From an uncultured Eubacteriales bacterium (GTDB lineage Bacteria; Bacillota; Clostridia; Oscillospirales; Oscillospiraceae): a stretch of DNA of 9,911 nt. The position numbers and the translations under genes were made by a program. The DNA lies in NCBI GenBank assembly GCA_900555735.1, contig USMI01000058.1, positions 1-9,911 on the forward strand. The letters are read 5' to 3'. Below, in pieces: positions 1-7,316 of the stretch (position 1 is its first letter; the number at the start of each line of letters is the position of its first letter). The notes beneath the pieces are model-generated. The model was given only the letters and a program-made list of their open reading frames with translations. It ran no database searches and was not told the DNA's origin.

Positions 1-1
1 C

Positions 2-109
2 GGCCACGGCAGCAGCGCCGTGACCCGTGTCGATCCCAAGGCGCTGACCTCCGGCGAACTGGCGGAGATCCGGAAACGGGTGCAGCGCGGGGAGAAGATC
101 CGGTTTTAA
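2..109 (+). CDS. C-terminal end of an upstream virion-module gene (partial)
   Basis: Reading from base 2 gives 35 open codons ending at TAA 107-109; the start lies outside the window. The visible tail is polar and charged, and contains an ELAEIRKRVQRGEKIRF segment that should form a helix. A gene directly upstream of an N4-gp56 capsid gene is often a portal, scaffold or other head-assembly protein. A charged helical C-terminus would suit a scaffold, but that is inference from position only. The reading frame is supported by its clean stop, codon use like the next gene, and a gap without competing frames before the capsid ribosome binding site. No domain can be assigned from 35 residues. Confidence 0.6.
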   Translation, partial: GHGSSAVTRVDPKALTSGELAEIRKRVQRGEKIRF

Positions 110-119
110 ACCGGGTTTT
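100..119 (+). terminator. Weak terminator-like hairpin overlapping the stop codon
   Basis: CCGGT (100-104) pairs with ACCGG (110-114) around a TTTAA loop, followed by G and TTTT (116-119). The hairpin overlaps the stop of the upstream partial gene. The stem is only 5 bp and the U-run is short, so at most it would attenuate transcription into the capsid gene. Confidence 0.3.
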
Positions 120-238
120 GATATAGATGTCCGGATATCCGGGCGGGGTCGCGGGCTACCGCAGACAGTATTTCCTTTTCGGGCGCAGAACGCTCCCGCC
201 GCCGGGGAGAAACACTACATTTATAAAAGGAGAGTATC
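110..238 (+). promoter_or_regulatory. Leader region of the capsid gene
   Basis: This 129-base gap is the largest inside the structural module. It contains the perfect palindrome CCGGATATCCGG (131-142) and ends with the ribosome binding site AGGAG (228-232), 6 bases before the first ATG and 9 before the second. No convincing -35/-10 pair was seen. A longer leader in front of the most highly expressed virion gene is consistent with separate control of capsid synthesis, which is inference. Confidence 0.4.
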
Positions 239-1474
239 ATGATGAACGAATATTCCTTCGACCTGCAGCGCTTCGCTGACAGCAACGTGCAGACCACCGG
301 CACCCAGAGTCTCAGCGCCGAGATGAAAACCTATTACGGCATGGAGCTGCTGGAAAACGCCAAGCCCGCGCTGGTGCACAACCAGTTCGCCGCCACCAAG
401 CCCCTGCCTGTGGGCGGCGGCAAGACCGTGGAGTGGCGCAAATTCGGTTCCTTCGACAAGGCGCTGACGCCCCTGACCGAGGGCGTAACCCCCGACGGCA
501 GCGGCATCACCGTCAGCTATATCACCAAGGAGCTGAGCCAGTACGGCGACTACACCACCGTGTCCGATATGCTGGATCTGACCGCCATCGACGACGTGGT
601 GCTGGAGATCACCGACCGCCACGGCGCCAACATGGGTCTGACGCTGGACACTGTGACCCGCAATGAGATCCAGCAGGGCACCCACGTCATCTACGCCCCC
701 GGTAAGGATGCCGACGGCAAGAAAACCGAGGTGCTGCACCGCTATGGGCTGGACAAGACCTGCACCATGACCGCCGAGCTGGTGGCCCGCGCCGCCACAG
801 CACTGAAGAAGATGAACGCACCTACCTTCGACGGCAAGTATGTGTGCATCATCCATCCCAGCGTGGCCTTCGACCTGCGCAACGACCCCAACTGGGTGGC
901 CGCCCATCAGTACGCCGCCGCCACGGAGCTGTTCTCCGGCGAGATCGGCGAGCTGCACGGCGTGCGCTTCGTGGAGACCACCGAGGCCAAGATCTTCCGC
1001 GGCGACGATTTGGCCGCCAACAGCCGCACACTGACCGCCAGCGCCGCCGCCAACGGCTCCGCTACCGTCAGCTTTGACGGCGGCACCGTGGCCGCCGGTG
1101 CGCTGGCAGGCCGCTATGTGCTGTGCGGCGGCAAGCGCGTGAAGGTGAAGTCCAACACCGCCAGCCAGCTGACGCTGGAGGAGGCCATCACCGTAGCGGA
1201 CAACGCCGTCATTTATCCCGGCGAGGGTGGCAAGGACGGTCTGGCAGTCTACGGCTGCCTGTTCGTGGGCAAGGGCGCTTACGGTGTTGTCGATCTCAGC
1301 GAGGGCACCGAGGTCATCGTGAAGCCCCGCGGCTCCTCCGGTACTGCCGATCCTCTGGATCAGCGCTCCAGCGTGGGCTGGAAGGGCATCCACGCCGCCG
1401 CCATCCTGTACGACGAGTACATCGTCCGCGTGGAGTGCGGTTCCAGTTATTCCGCAGAAGATAAAAGCAACTAA
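239..1474 (+). CDS. Major capsid protein, N4-gp56 family
   Basis: This 411-residue protein is the building block of the phage head shell. The family is recognised from several segments: an N-terminal NEYSFDLQRFA; LSAEMKTYYGMELLENAKPALVH (residues about 25-47); GGKTVEWRKF followed by ALTPLTEGVTPDG; QYGDYTTVSDMLDLTAID; MGLTLDTVTRNEI; IIHPSVAFDLRNDPNW; GVRFVETTEAKIF; and the closing SSGTADPLDQRSSVGWKG. Length is normal for the family. Residues about 261-330 form a Ser/Ala/Gly-rich beta-type insertion that ends at the YPGEGG turn and probably projects from the capsomer surface. Two in-frame ATGs (239, 242) share the same AGGAG site; either could be used. It is the first full gene of a packed co-directional set, with the next gene 18 bases downstream. 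Confidence 0.93.
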   Translation: MMNEYSFDLQRFADSNVQTTGTQSLSAEMKTYYGMELLENAKPALVHNQFAATKPLPVGGGKTVEWRKFGSFDKALTPLTEGVTPDGSGITVSYITKELSQYGDYTTVSDMLDLTAIDDVVLEITDRHGANMGLTLDTVTRNEIQQGTHVIYAPGKDADGKKTEVLHRYGLDKTCTMTAELVARAATALKKMNAPTFDGKYVCIIHPSVAFDLRNDPNWVAAHQYAAATELFSGEIGELHGVRFVETTEAKIFRGDDLAANSRTLTASAAANGSATVSFDGGTVAAGALAGRYVLCGGKRVKVKSNTASQLTLEEAITVADNAVIYPGEGGKDGLAVYGCLFVGKGAYGVVDLSEGTEVIVKPRGSSGTADPLDQRSSVGWKGIHAAAILYDEYIVRVECGSSYSAEDKSN

Positions 1475-1492
1475 CGCAAGGAGGAACGGGAT

Positions 1493-1705
1493 ATGGCTAA
1501 CAAGCAGGAGCAGATGGTCAGCGTGACCATCCCCAGAGGGCGCAAGCAGGAGGAGAACTTCGTGATCGTCTCCGTCAACGGCCGGAGCTGGAAGATCATG
1601 AAGGGCGTGCAGGTGCAGGTGCCCGGCTATGTGGCGGAGGTGCTGGAGAACGCCCGGATGATGGCGGATGAGGCCCGCCGCTATGTGGACAGAATGGCCG
1701 ACTGA
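1493..1705 (+). CDS. Small conserved phage protein downstream of capsid
   Basis: A 70-residue protein preceded by AAGGAGGAA (about 1478-1486) just ahead of ATG 1493. It reads as a short beta-rich front (VSVTIPRGR, NFVIVSVNGRSWKIMKG, VQVQVPGYVAEVL) followed by an amphipathic helix (ENARMMADEARRYVDRMAD). Small proteins of this pattern are familiar next to N4-gp56 capsid genes in Clostridia phages and are usually annotated hypothetical. A role in decorating the head or in a head-tail joint is possible from position only. The stop codon TGA (1703-1705) runs into the ribosome binding site of the next gene, so the two are probably translationally coupled. Confidence 0.82.
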   Translation: MANKQEQMVSVTIPRGRKQEENFVIVSVNGRSWKIMKGVQVQVPGYVAEVLENARMMADEARRYVDRMAD

Positions 1706-1718
1706 GGAGGTGGCTTCC

Positions 1719-2078
1719 ATGGCAAACATCACACCGGCACAGGTGCTGGAGCAGGTGGACACGCTGACACCCAACCAGTACAACCGCGCCGAAAAGCTGC
1801 GGTGGCTGGCGCAGGCGGAGGGCTTCGTGCTGCGGGAGATCCGCCGGGTGACCGGTGCGCTCCCTCCGCTGGAGGACGACGAGCCGCTGACGGTGGAGGC
1901 CCCCTATGACGAGCTGTACCGCCACTATGTGGAGGCCCAGATCCACTACTGCAACGGCGAGATGGCACGCTATAACAGCGCGGCCGCCAGCTGGAACAAC
2001 GGCCTGCTGACGTACCGGGACTATGTATGCCGTACCGCCGCGCCGGCGCAGGGCGTTAAGGCATTGAAATTATGCTAA
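1719..2078 (+). CDS. Putative head-tail adaptor-like protein
   Basis: A 119-residue, mainly helical protein. An in-frame ATG exists at 1668 but lies inside the preceding gene. ATG 1719 is preferred because AGGAGG (1705-1710) sits 8 bases upstream and the protein then begins MANITPAQVLEQVD, like its relatives. Recognisable features are NRAEKLRWLAQAEGFVLREI in the first half and a PYDELYRHYVEAQIHYCNGEMARYN segment in the second. Both resemble a common small protein of Firmicutes short-tailed phages, encoded between capsid and tail genes and thought to act as a head-completion or connector protein. The function is inferred from gene order and helical content, not from a catalytic motif. It is the last gene before the GC-rich hairpin at 2085-2113. 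Confidence 0.78.
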   Translation: MANITPAQVLEQVDTLTPNQYNRAEKLRWLAQAEGFVLREIRRVTGALPPLEDDEPLTVEAPYDELYRHYVEAQIHYCNGEMARYNSAAASWNNGLLTYRDYVCRTAAPAQGVKALKLC

Positions 2079-2084
2079 TGCGAT

Positions 2085-2113
2085 CGGGGCGGGAGGTTTT
2101 TCCTCCCGCCCCG
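2085..2113 (+). terminator. 12-bp GC-rich hairpin without a U-tract, between head and tail genes
   Basis: CGGGGCGGGAGG (2085-2096) pairs perfectly with CCTCCCGCCCCG (2102-2113) around a TTTTT loop. It starts 6 bases after the adaptor stop and ends before the ribosome binding site of the nozzle-like gene (AAGGAGGAA, about 2121-2129). The next bases, TGTAAGG, lack the U-run of a typical intrinsic terminator. It may instead act as a 3' stability element, a pause site or a leaky attenuator. The structure is seen directly; the role is inferred. Confidence 0.5.
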
Positions 2114-2133
2114 TGTAAGGAAGGAGGAACGGC

Positions 2134-3843
2134 ATGTTTCTATCACAATGCAAGGCTCCGGCACAGCAGCGGGTGACGGTCAGCAAATTTCTGGGCTATG
2201 ACGCGCGGCCCCGGACGCCGCTGGGCGCTTTCGCCCGGATGGAGAACCTGTCCGGCGGCGCGTATCCTACGCTGTCGGTGCGTGAAAAGCGCAAGACCAT
2301 CGCGGCGCTGGACAAGCCCAACGGCCTGACCGCCAAGGACTGCCTGATCTGGGTGGACGGCCGCACGCTGTACATCAACGGCGCGGCCATCGACCTGACG
2401 CTGACGGACGGGGAAAAGCAGCTGGTCAGCATGGGCGCGTATCTGCTGATCTGGCCGGATAAGATGTACGTCAACACGCAGGATCTCAGCGACAAGGGCA
2501 GTCTGGAGAACACCAGCCAGACCACCGGCACCGTCACCTTTGCCCTGTGCCGCAGCGACGGCACGGAGTATGAGGGCTATACCACCGGCGCGGCGGCACC
2601 CGGCAGCGCCGAGAGCGGGAACCTGTGGCTGGACACCGGCAGCGGCACACTGATGCAGTACGACGGCATGATGTGGCAGACGGTAGGCGATGTGGCCATG
2701 AAGCTCAGTGCCGCCAACATCGGCAGGGGCTTCTCCGTTGGGGACGGCGTAACCGTTTCCGGCTGCGTCGGCGCGGCGGTGGACGGCACATGGACGCTGC
2801 TGCAATGCAGCGACAATGCCATCGTTATCGGCGCGACGGTGGCCATTGAGGGCGAACAGACCTCCGCCGTGACGGTGCGGCGCTATGTGCCGGACATGGA
2901 TTTCGTGGTGGAGTGCGGCAACCGGCTGTGGGGCTGCAAATACGGCATCGTGGACGGCAGAAGCGTCAACGCCGTATATGGCAGCGCACTGGGCGACTTC
3001 CGCAACTGGAACACCTTTGCGGGCCTTTCCACCGACAGCTATGCCGCCGACCGGGGCAGCGACGGTGTGTTCACCGGCGCGGCGGCCTATCTGGGGACGG
3101 TGCTGTTCTTCAAGGAGCACAGCATGGAGCGGCTGTACATCAGCGCCGCGGGCGCGCACCAGATCACGTCGCTGCAGTGCCCCGGTGTAAAGCAGGGCAG
3201 CAGCCGCTCGCTGGCGGTGGCCGACGGCGTGCTGTATTTCCACGGCAGCGGCGGCGTGTACGCCTTTGACGGCAGTATGCCCCAGCTGGTATCTGCCGCC
3301 TTCGGCGAGGAGCGATACGAAAGCGCCGTTGGCGGCGCGGTGGAGGGACAGTACTGGCTGTCGGCCCGACGGAACGGCAAGATTCACCTCTTTGTCTACG
3401 ATACCGTGCGGAAGCTGTGGCACCGGCAGGACGGCCTGCGGGTGAAGCAGTTCGCCGTGACGGACGGCGTGCTGTACGGCCTGACGGAAAGCGGCGTCAC
3501 GGCGCTGTACGGCGGCGGTGAGGAGGACGAGGCCCCGCTGGACTGGTACGCGGAGACCGGTGAGCTGGGGCTGGATACGCCGGAACACAAGTACCTGCAG
3601 CGTCTTGAGCTGCGGCTTTGGCCGGACAACGGTGCGCGGGTAACGGCTCACATCAGCTATGATGAGGGACGCAGCTGGCAGTACGCGGGCATTCTGCGGG
3701 GCGGCAGCCGTCAGGTGCGGGCCGGGCTGATGACCGTCCGTCCGGTGCGGTGTCCTCAGCTGCGGCTGCGGCTCAGCGGCCGCGGTGACTGCCGCATTTA
3801 CAGCATCAGCGCCGTATATGAGAAAGGAAGTGACCTGCCGTGA
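2134..3843 (+). CDS. Tail nozzle/stopper-like beta-propeller virion protein
   Basis: A 569-residue, beta-rich protein preceded by a strong AAGGAGGAA site. It shows repeated short strands typical of propeller or kelch-like folds: DCLIWVDGRTLYING and GAYLLIWPDKMYVN near the front, GNRLWGCKYG near residue 265, LGDFRNWNTFAGLSTDSYAA near 286, TVLFFKEHSMERLYI near 325, GVYAFDGSMPQLVS near 374, and GKIHLFVYDTVRKLWHRQDG near 415. It closes with WYAETGELGLDTPEHKYLQR (about 470) and a C-terminal beta-sandwich. Residues about 150-240 form an insertion (GNLWLDTGSGTLMQYDG) between propeller parts. This layout matches a family common in Clostridia podovirus-like prophages, comparable in fold expectation to tail nozzle proteins such as T7 gp12. 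The fold assignment is inference. Its stop overlaps the next start by 4 bases (GTGA). Confidence 0.78.
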   Translation: MFLSQCKAPAQQRVTVSKFLGYDARPRTPLGAFARMENLSGGAYPTLSVREKRKTIAALDKPNGLTAKDCLIWVDGRTLYINGAAIDLTLTDGEKQLVSMGAYLLIWPDKMYVNTQDLSDKGSLENTSQTTGTVTFALCRSDGTEYEGYTTGAAAPGSAESGNLWLDTGSGTLMQYDGMMWQTVGDVAMKLSAANIGRGFSVGDGVTVSGCVGAAVDGTWTLLQCSDNAIVIGATVAIEGEQTSAVTVRRYVPDMDFVVECGNRLWGCKYGIVDGRSVNAVYGSALGDFRNWNTFAGLSTDSYAADRGSDGVFTGAAAYLGTVLFFKEHSMERLYISAAGAHQITSLQCPGVKQGSSRSLAVADGVLYFHGSGGVYAFDGSMPQLVSAAFGEERYESAVGGAVEGQYWLSARRNGKIHLFVYDTVRKLWHRQDGLRVKQFAVTDGVLYGLTESGVTALYGGGEEDEAPLDWYAETGELGLDTPEHKYLQRLELRLWPDNGARVTAHISYDEGRSWQYAGILRGGSRQVRAGLMTVRPVRCPQLRLRLSGRGDCRIYSISAVYEKGSDLP

Positions 3844-4595
3844 GCGATTTTCCCATGCCGCCCTACCCCAACGGGTCGGTGCAGCAGCAGCTGACGCAGC
3901 AGTACTCCTATCTCTTTCAGATGGCGCAGCAGCTGAACATGGCGCTGGCGGCGCTGGAGGGCGGCACGGTGTCGGTCTCCGGAGGCGGCGCACAGCGGAA
4001 GGGCGGCGCGGTGGCTTCCGGCGCTGTTTCGCCCTCGGACAATGAGCAGTTCCAGAATCTGAAGGCCATGATCGTCAAGACCGCCCAGCAGGTGACGCGA
4101 AACATGGAGCAGCTGGAGGTACGTCTGAGCGAGGAATATGTGGCCGCGTCCCAGTTCGGCACCTATGTGCAGCGGCTGAGCGCCTATCTGGAGGCCAATC
4201 CCGAGGCGCTGACACAGTATTACAGCTTTTGCAGCGATCTGGCCGCCAATGTGGCGGCGGTGGACGCGGCCTTTTCCAGCTACCGGCTGGATACGGAGGG
4301 CTATATCCGCACAGGTATCGTGTACTACGACGGCCCCGCCCCGGTCTACGGCGTGGCGGTGGGGCAGAATCTGACCACCACGGAGATCGACGGCAGACAG
4401 GTGGTGGAGCAGAACAACTTCCGGGCCGTATTCACCGCCCAGAAGCTGAGCTTCTGGCAAGACAGCACGGAGATCGCCTATGTGTCCAACAACCGGCTGT
4501 ATATCACCAGCATCACCGTACTGGACAGCATCAGCATCGGCTCGTGGCGCATGGAGAGCGGCAGCGGACTGACATTCAAATGGATCGGAGGGTAA
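3840..4595 (+). CDS. Putative baseplate/tail-tip structural protein
   Basis: A 251-residue protein starting at GTG 3840, which overlaps the previous stop by 4 bases and has AAAGGAAG (3823-3830) 9 bases upstream. Residues about 14-45 and 65-150 are helical and rich in Gln/Ala/Glu, suggesting a coiled coil or trimer stem, separated by a Gly/Ser stretch. Residues about 155-251 are beta-rich (TGIVYYDGPAPVYGVAVG, FRAVFTAQKLSFWQDSTEIAYVSNNRLYI, ending SGSGLTFKWIGG). That C-terminal pattern resembles the end of phage minor tail and tail-tip proteins, where it stacks on the fibre attachment site. No enzyme motif was seen. Position directly before the fibre gene supports a tail-tip or fibre-adaptor role, which is inference. 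Confidence 0.68.
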   Translation: MSDFPMPPYPNGSVQQQLTQQYSYLFQMAQQLNMALAALEGGTVSVSGGGAQRKGGAVASGAVSPSDNEQFQNLKAMIVKTAQQVTRNMEQLEVRLSEEYVAASQFGTYVQRLSAYLEANPEALTQYYSFCSDLAANVAAVDAAFSSYRLDTEGYIRTGIVYYDGPAPVYGVAVGQNLTTTEIDGRQVVEQNNFRAVFTAQKLSFWQDSTEIAYVSNNRLYITSITVLDSISIGSWRMESGSGLTFKWIGG

Positions 4596-4598
4596 GCA

Positions 4599-5438
4599 AT
4601 GGCATATACGGAAAAGGACTTCAATCTCAGCTGGGGCGACATTACCATCGGGCGGGCCAATACACTGGTGGTGACCCGGCCCTCGGCCCTGTACAGCTTC
4701 TCCTTTCGCTATGACTTTCAGGGCGTCAGCGCCGCGGTCAGCAGCGAGGAGCTGACGGTCGTCTCTCAGAACGATACCCGCGTGGTATACAGCTGGACGC
4801 TGGAGGAGAGCCTGTCGCTGGCCATTCCCGACAGCGTATCCGGCAGCGGTACGCTGACCATGACGGTGGCCTTCAACAGCAGCATTCCCCAGCTGAGCAA
4901 CCCCAACTACTGCACCAAGACCTACGCCTTTACCGCCTATGTGCCGGACACCATGCGTCCCAGCGCCACGCTGACGGTGGCGCTGGTCAACGACAACGGT
5001 CAGCTGGACCGGTGGGGCTTGTGGGTACGGGGCATGAGCTGCCTGCAGTATGCGGTGGATGCCAGCGCCGTGGGCGGCGCGTCTCTGGCGGAGTGCCGGT
5101 TCACCTTTGCCGGACAGACCGTGAAGGGTTTTTCCGGCACCACGGCACCCATCGGCATGGCGGGCACCCTGACCCCCACCGCCGTGGTGACGGACTCCCG
5201 CGGGCGCACCACTACCGTCAGTGCCGCAGCGGTATCGGTATTCGATTATCAGACGCCGTCGATGCAGACCTCGGTGGCCTTCCGGTGCAATGCCGCCGGC
5301 GTGGAGGACAGCGGCGGGGCGTGCCTGCGGGTGAAGGCCACCGGCTCCTGCTGGCCGCTGGATGGCCGCAACACCGTGACGCTGCGGGCGCGGTACCGTC
5401 CGGTGGGCGGCACCTACGGCGGCTGGTCAGCGGCCTGA
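4599..5438 (+). CDS. Tail fibre/receptor-binding protein, N-terminal part (frame 1 of a split gene)
   Basis: This part encodes 279 residues from ATG 4599, with GGAGGG (4587-4592) overlapping the previous stop. It is beta-rich and Thr/Ser/Val-rich, with Ig-like strand patterns (VSSEELTVVSQNDTRVVYSWTLEE, TLTMTVAFNSS, TKTYAFTAYVPDTMRPSATLTV, TAVVTDSRGRTTTVS). This resembles DUF859-type siphovirus fibre proteins of Firmicutes phages. It runs out at TGA 5436-5438, inside a RYRPVGGTYGGWS segment that normally continues into further strands. The matching continuation lies in the -1 frame (next entry), so this is the front half of a protein of about 521 residues. No fold is complete at the stop, so the truncated product alone is unlikely to be functional. 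It may be a mutation, an assembly error or recoding. Confidence 0.75.
   Translation: MAYTEKDFNLSWGDITIGRANTLVVTRPSALYSFSFRYDFQGVSAAVSSEELTVVSQNDTRVVYSWTLEESLSLAIPDSVSGSGTLTMTVAFNSSIPQLSNPNYCTKTYAFTAYVPDTMRPSATLTVALVNDNGQLDRWGLWVRGMSCLQYAVDASAVGGASLAECRFTFAGQTVKGFSGTTAPIGMAGTLTPTAVVTDSRGRTTTVSAAAVSVFDYQTPSMQTSVAFRCNAAGVEDSGGACLRVKATGSCWPLDGRNTVTLRARYRPVGGTYGGWSAA
5424..5438 (+). other. Frameshift site joining the two halves of the fibre gene
   Basis: The sequence TGGTCAGCGGCCTGA reads W-S-A-A-stop. Adding one base near 5431 (TCA GCC GGC CTG ACC) restores W-S-A-G-L-T and joins both halves into one open frame of about 521 residues. No X-XXY-YYZ slippery heptamer is seen here, so a one-base deletion or sequencing error is more likely than programmed recoding. 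Confidence 0.75.
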
Positions 5439-6163
5439 CCACCCAGATCGCCGAGACGCTGGACAAGGACACCACCTATGAGGTGGAGCTGTCCGCTATC
5501 GACACGGTGGGCAGCGTCCGGGCCGTCAGCTACACCTCCTCCAACGCGGCGGTGGCGTTCCATCTCCGGGCCGGAGGCACCGGCGCGGCATTTGGCAAGC
5601 TGGCGGACAGCCCCATGCTGCAATGCGCGTGGGACGCAGGCTTTGACGGCGACGTGACCGTGGCGGGCAAGGTGGCGGCGGGAAGCCTGACAGTGGGCGG
5701 CAGGACGCTCCTCGATCTGCTGTATCCGGTAGGGGCGCTGCATCTCTCCACCGCCGCCACGGATCCCGGCACGGTGCTGGGCGGCACATGGCAGCGGATC
5801 CAAGACCGCTTTCTGCTGGCGGCGGGCGAAGGCTATGCCGCCGGAAGCACTGGAGGTCAGGCACAGCGCACGCTGACCGCACAGCAGCTGCCGTCCCACA
5901 CTCACGCCGTCAAAGGCTATACCGGTGCGGAGCAGCTGACCCACGACCACAGCCTGCCCAACATCGTACAGGGCGGCAGCGGCTCAGGCGCATATGCCGA
6001 AAGCTGGGGAGGCGGCAGCGGAAGCCGCAGCCTGTATACCGACACCGTCAGCAGCACCCACAACCACAGCATTGATCTGGTGTCGCAGGCCGCCGGCGGC
6101 GGGCAAGCCATCGACATGATGCCGCCTTATCTGGCGGTATACGTCTGGCAGCGGGTCAGCTGA
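5426..6163 (+). CDS. Tail fibre/receptor-binding protein, C-terminal collar-type part (frame 2 of a split gene)
   Basis: From about 5426 the -1 frame continues the fibre protein to TGA 6161-6163. First come the strands SGLTTQIAETLDKDTTYEVELSA and AFHLRAGGTGAAFGKLADSP, the link pattern common in Firmicutes phage fibres. Then comes a collar-type receptor-binding tip: LLYPVGALHLSTAATDPG, GGTWQRIQDRFLLAAG, TLTAQQLPSHTHAV, and the closing MMPPYLAVYVWQRVS. Three HxH motifs (HTH 5897-5905, HDH 5942-5950, HNH 6059-6067) resemble the metal-coordinating His pairs that stabilise trimeric fibre tips such as T4 gp37. Gly/Ser-rich stretches separate them. No start codon with a ribosome binding site opens this frame near 5426, so independent translation is not supported. 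The boundary given is the most upstream point where the frame is credible. Confidence 0.72.
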   Translation, partial: VSGLTTQIAETLDKDTTYEVELSAIDTVGSVRAVSYTSSNAAVAFHLRAGGTGAAFGKLADSPMLQCAWDAGFDGDVTVAGKVAAGSLTVGGRTLLDLLYPVGALHLSTAATDPGTVLGGTWQRIQDRFLLAAGEGYAAGSTGGQAQRTLTAQQLPSHTHAVKGYTGAEQLTHDHSLPNIVQGGSGSGAYAESWGGGSGSRSLYTDTVSSTHNHSIDLVSQAAGGGQAIDMMPPYLAVYVWQRVS

Positions 6164-6192
6164 ATCTATTTTGAAAGAAGGAGAGCACAACT

Positions 6193-7311
6193 ATGGCATC
6201 TACTTACCGTCAGGTGGGCTACGGCTCCACCGGCAGCGCCGTCAATAAATTGCAGACCATTCTGAATGAGCATGGCTACGATCTGGCTGTGGACGGCATT
6301 TTCGGCGCAAAGACACGGGCCGCCGTGCGGGACTATCAGAAGAAAAACAGACTGAAGCTGGACGGCATCGTGGGCAAGGAAACCTGGGGCAGCCTTTTGG
6401 CACAGCCCGGCTATTCCGGCGTCAGCGCCGGAGCGGCGGCATCCGGCGCGTCGGCAGGCTCCGTCTCCGCAGGCACCTCCGCCGCGCTGACGCAGCTGGA
6501 GAAGGGCTATACGCCCTCCGGCGACGTGGAGGCGGCCCGCAGCCTGATGGACAGTCTGGCGGCGCTTCGGCCCGCCGACTATAAGTCCAGCTTCGCGGCA
6601 CAGCTGGAGGCGCTGTATCAGGAGATCAGCGGCCGTCCCGGCTTTTCCTACGATCCCGCGTCTGACGCGGCATTTCAGTCCTATGCGGCGCAGTATGCCC
6701 GACAGGGCCGGGCCGCCATGAGTGATACGCTGGGGCATACCGCCCACCTGACCGGCGGCTACGGCTCCAGCTACGCCCAGTCCGCCGCCCAGCAGTCCTA
6801 CCAGCGCCATTTGCAGCAGCTGTCCGACGTGCTGCCCCAATTGCAGTCGGCTGCCTACACTCGCTACCGCGACGCGGGCGAGGCGCTGCTGGACCGCTAC
6901 GGTCTGCTGCAGGAGCAGGAGGACGCGGAATATGGCCGCTGGCAGGATCAGGTGGCGGCATGGCAGAAGGAGGTATCGCAGGCCCAGAGCCAGTACGACC
7001 AGATCAGCAGCCGCGACCTAAAAAACTATCAGCTGCTGCTGGATTACTTCGCCGATAAGGCCGCCGCGGAGCAGAAGGGCATGCGCACCTCCGATACCGG
7101 CAGCGACGCCGTTTCCAGCATCGGCAACACGGCATCCCTCAGCTCCACGGCGGCGGAGAGTCTGGAGCGGGCCATGCGCAACTATCTGAAAAGCGGCAGC
7201 ACCCAGCAGGCCGACACGCTGCTTAATCAGTACAAGAGCCGCCTGACGCCGGCGCAGAAGGCCCGCTTCGAGGCGCTTTTCGCCGAATGGCAGCACCCCG
7301 TCAGCTGGTAA
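6193..7311 (+). CDS. Peptidoglycan-binding helical virion protein
   Basis: A 372-residue protein with AAGGAG (6178-6183) 9 bases before ATG. Residues about 9-70 form a PG_binding_1 domain: GSTGSAVNKLQTILNEHGYD, then VDGIFGAKTRAAVRDYQKKN and LDGIVGKETWGSLL. A Gly/Ala/Ser linker covers about 72-100. The rest is helical and rich in Gln/Ala, with a segment at about 151-204 (FSYDPASDAAFQSYAAQYARQG, DTLGHTAHLTGGYGSSYAQSAAQQ) that recurs in a family placed last in the structural modules of Clostridia short-tailed prophages. No amidase, lysozyme or peptidase motif follows the binding domain. It may dock the particle to the cell wall or be an internal protein delivered at infection; it is not a complete endolysin. 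No terminator was seen after its stop. Confidence 0.78.
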   Translation: MASTYRQVGYGSTGSAVNKLQTILNEHGYDLAVDGIFGAKTRAAVRDYQKKNRLKLDGIVGKETWGSLLAQPGYSGVSAGAAASGASAGSVSAGTSAALTQLEKGYTPSGDVEAARSLMDSLAALRPADYKSSFAAQLEALYQEISGRPGFSYDPASDAAFQSYAAQYARQGRAAMSDTLGHTAHLTGGYGSSYAQSAAQQSYQRHLQQLSDVLPQLQSAAYTRYRDAGEALLDRYGLLQEQEDAEYGRWQDQVAAWQKEVSQAQSQYDQISSRDLKNYQLLLDYFADKAAAEQKGMRTSDTGSDAVSSIGNTASLSSTAAESLERAMRNYLKSGSTQQADTLLNQYKSRLTPAQKARFEALFAEWQHPVSW

Positions 7312-7316
7312 ACGGC

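Noticed and set aside
1668..1718. Earlier ATG for the adaptor-like gene
   Set aside because: It lies inside the previous gene and lacks a suitable ribosome site. ATG 1719 has AGGAGG 8 bases upstream.
221..1783. Long minus-strand open frame (520 codons) opposite the capsid gene
   Set aside because: The translation is a His/Ala/Gly/Leu-rich pattern typical of the antisense of a GC-rich gene. It has no domain and no ribosome binding site, while the plus strand encodes a clear capsid protein.
2143..3993. Minus-strand open frame of 616 codons opposite the nozzle-like gene
   Set aside because: It is an antisense shadow with biased Ala/Arg/Gln/His composition and spans the boundary of two real genes.
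5012..5425. Possible ATG 5012 start for the second fibre frame
   Set aside because: Before about 5426 the frame reads as Arg/His/Gly-rich shadow sequence while frame 1 encodes good fibre sequence, and no ribosome binding site precedes 5012.
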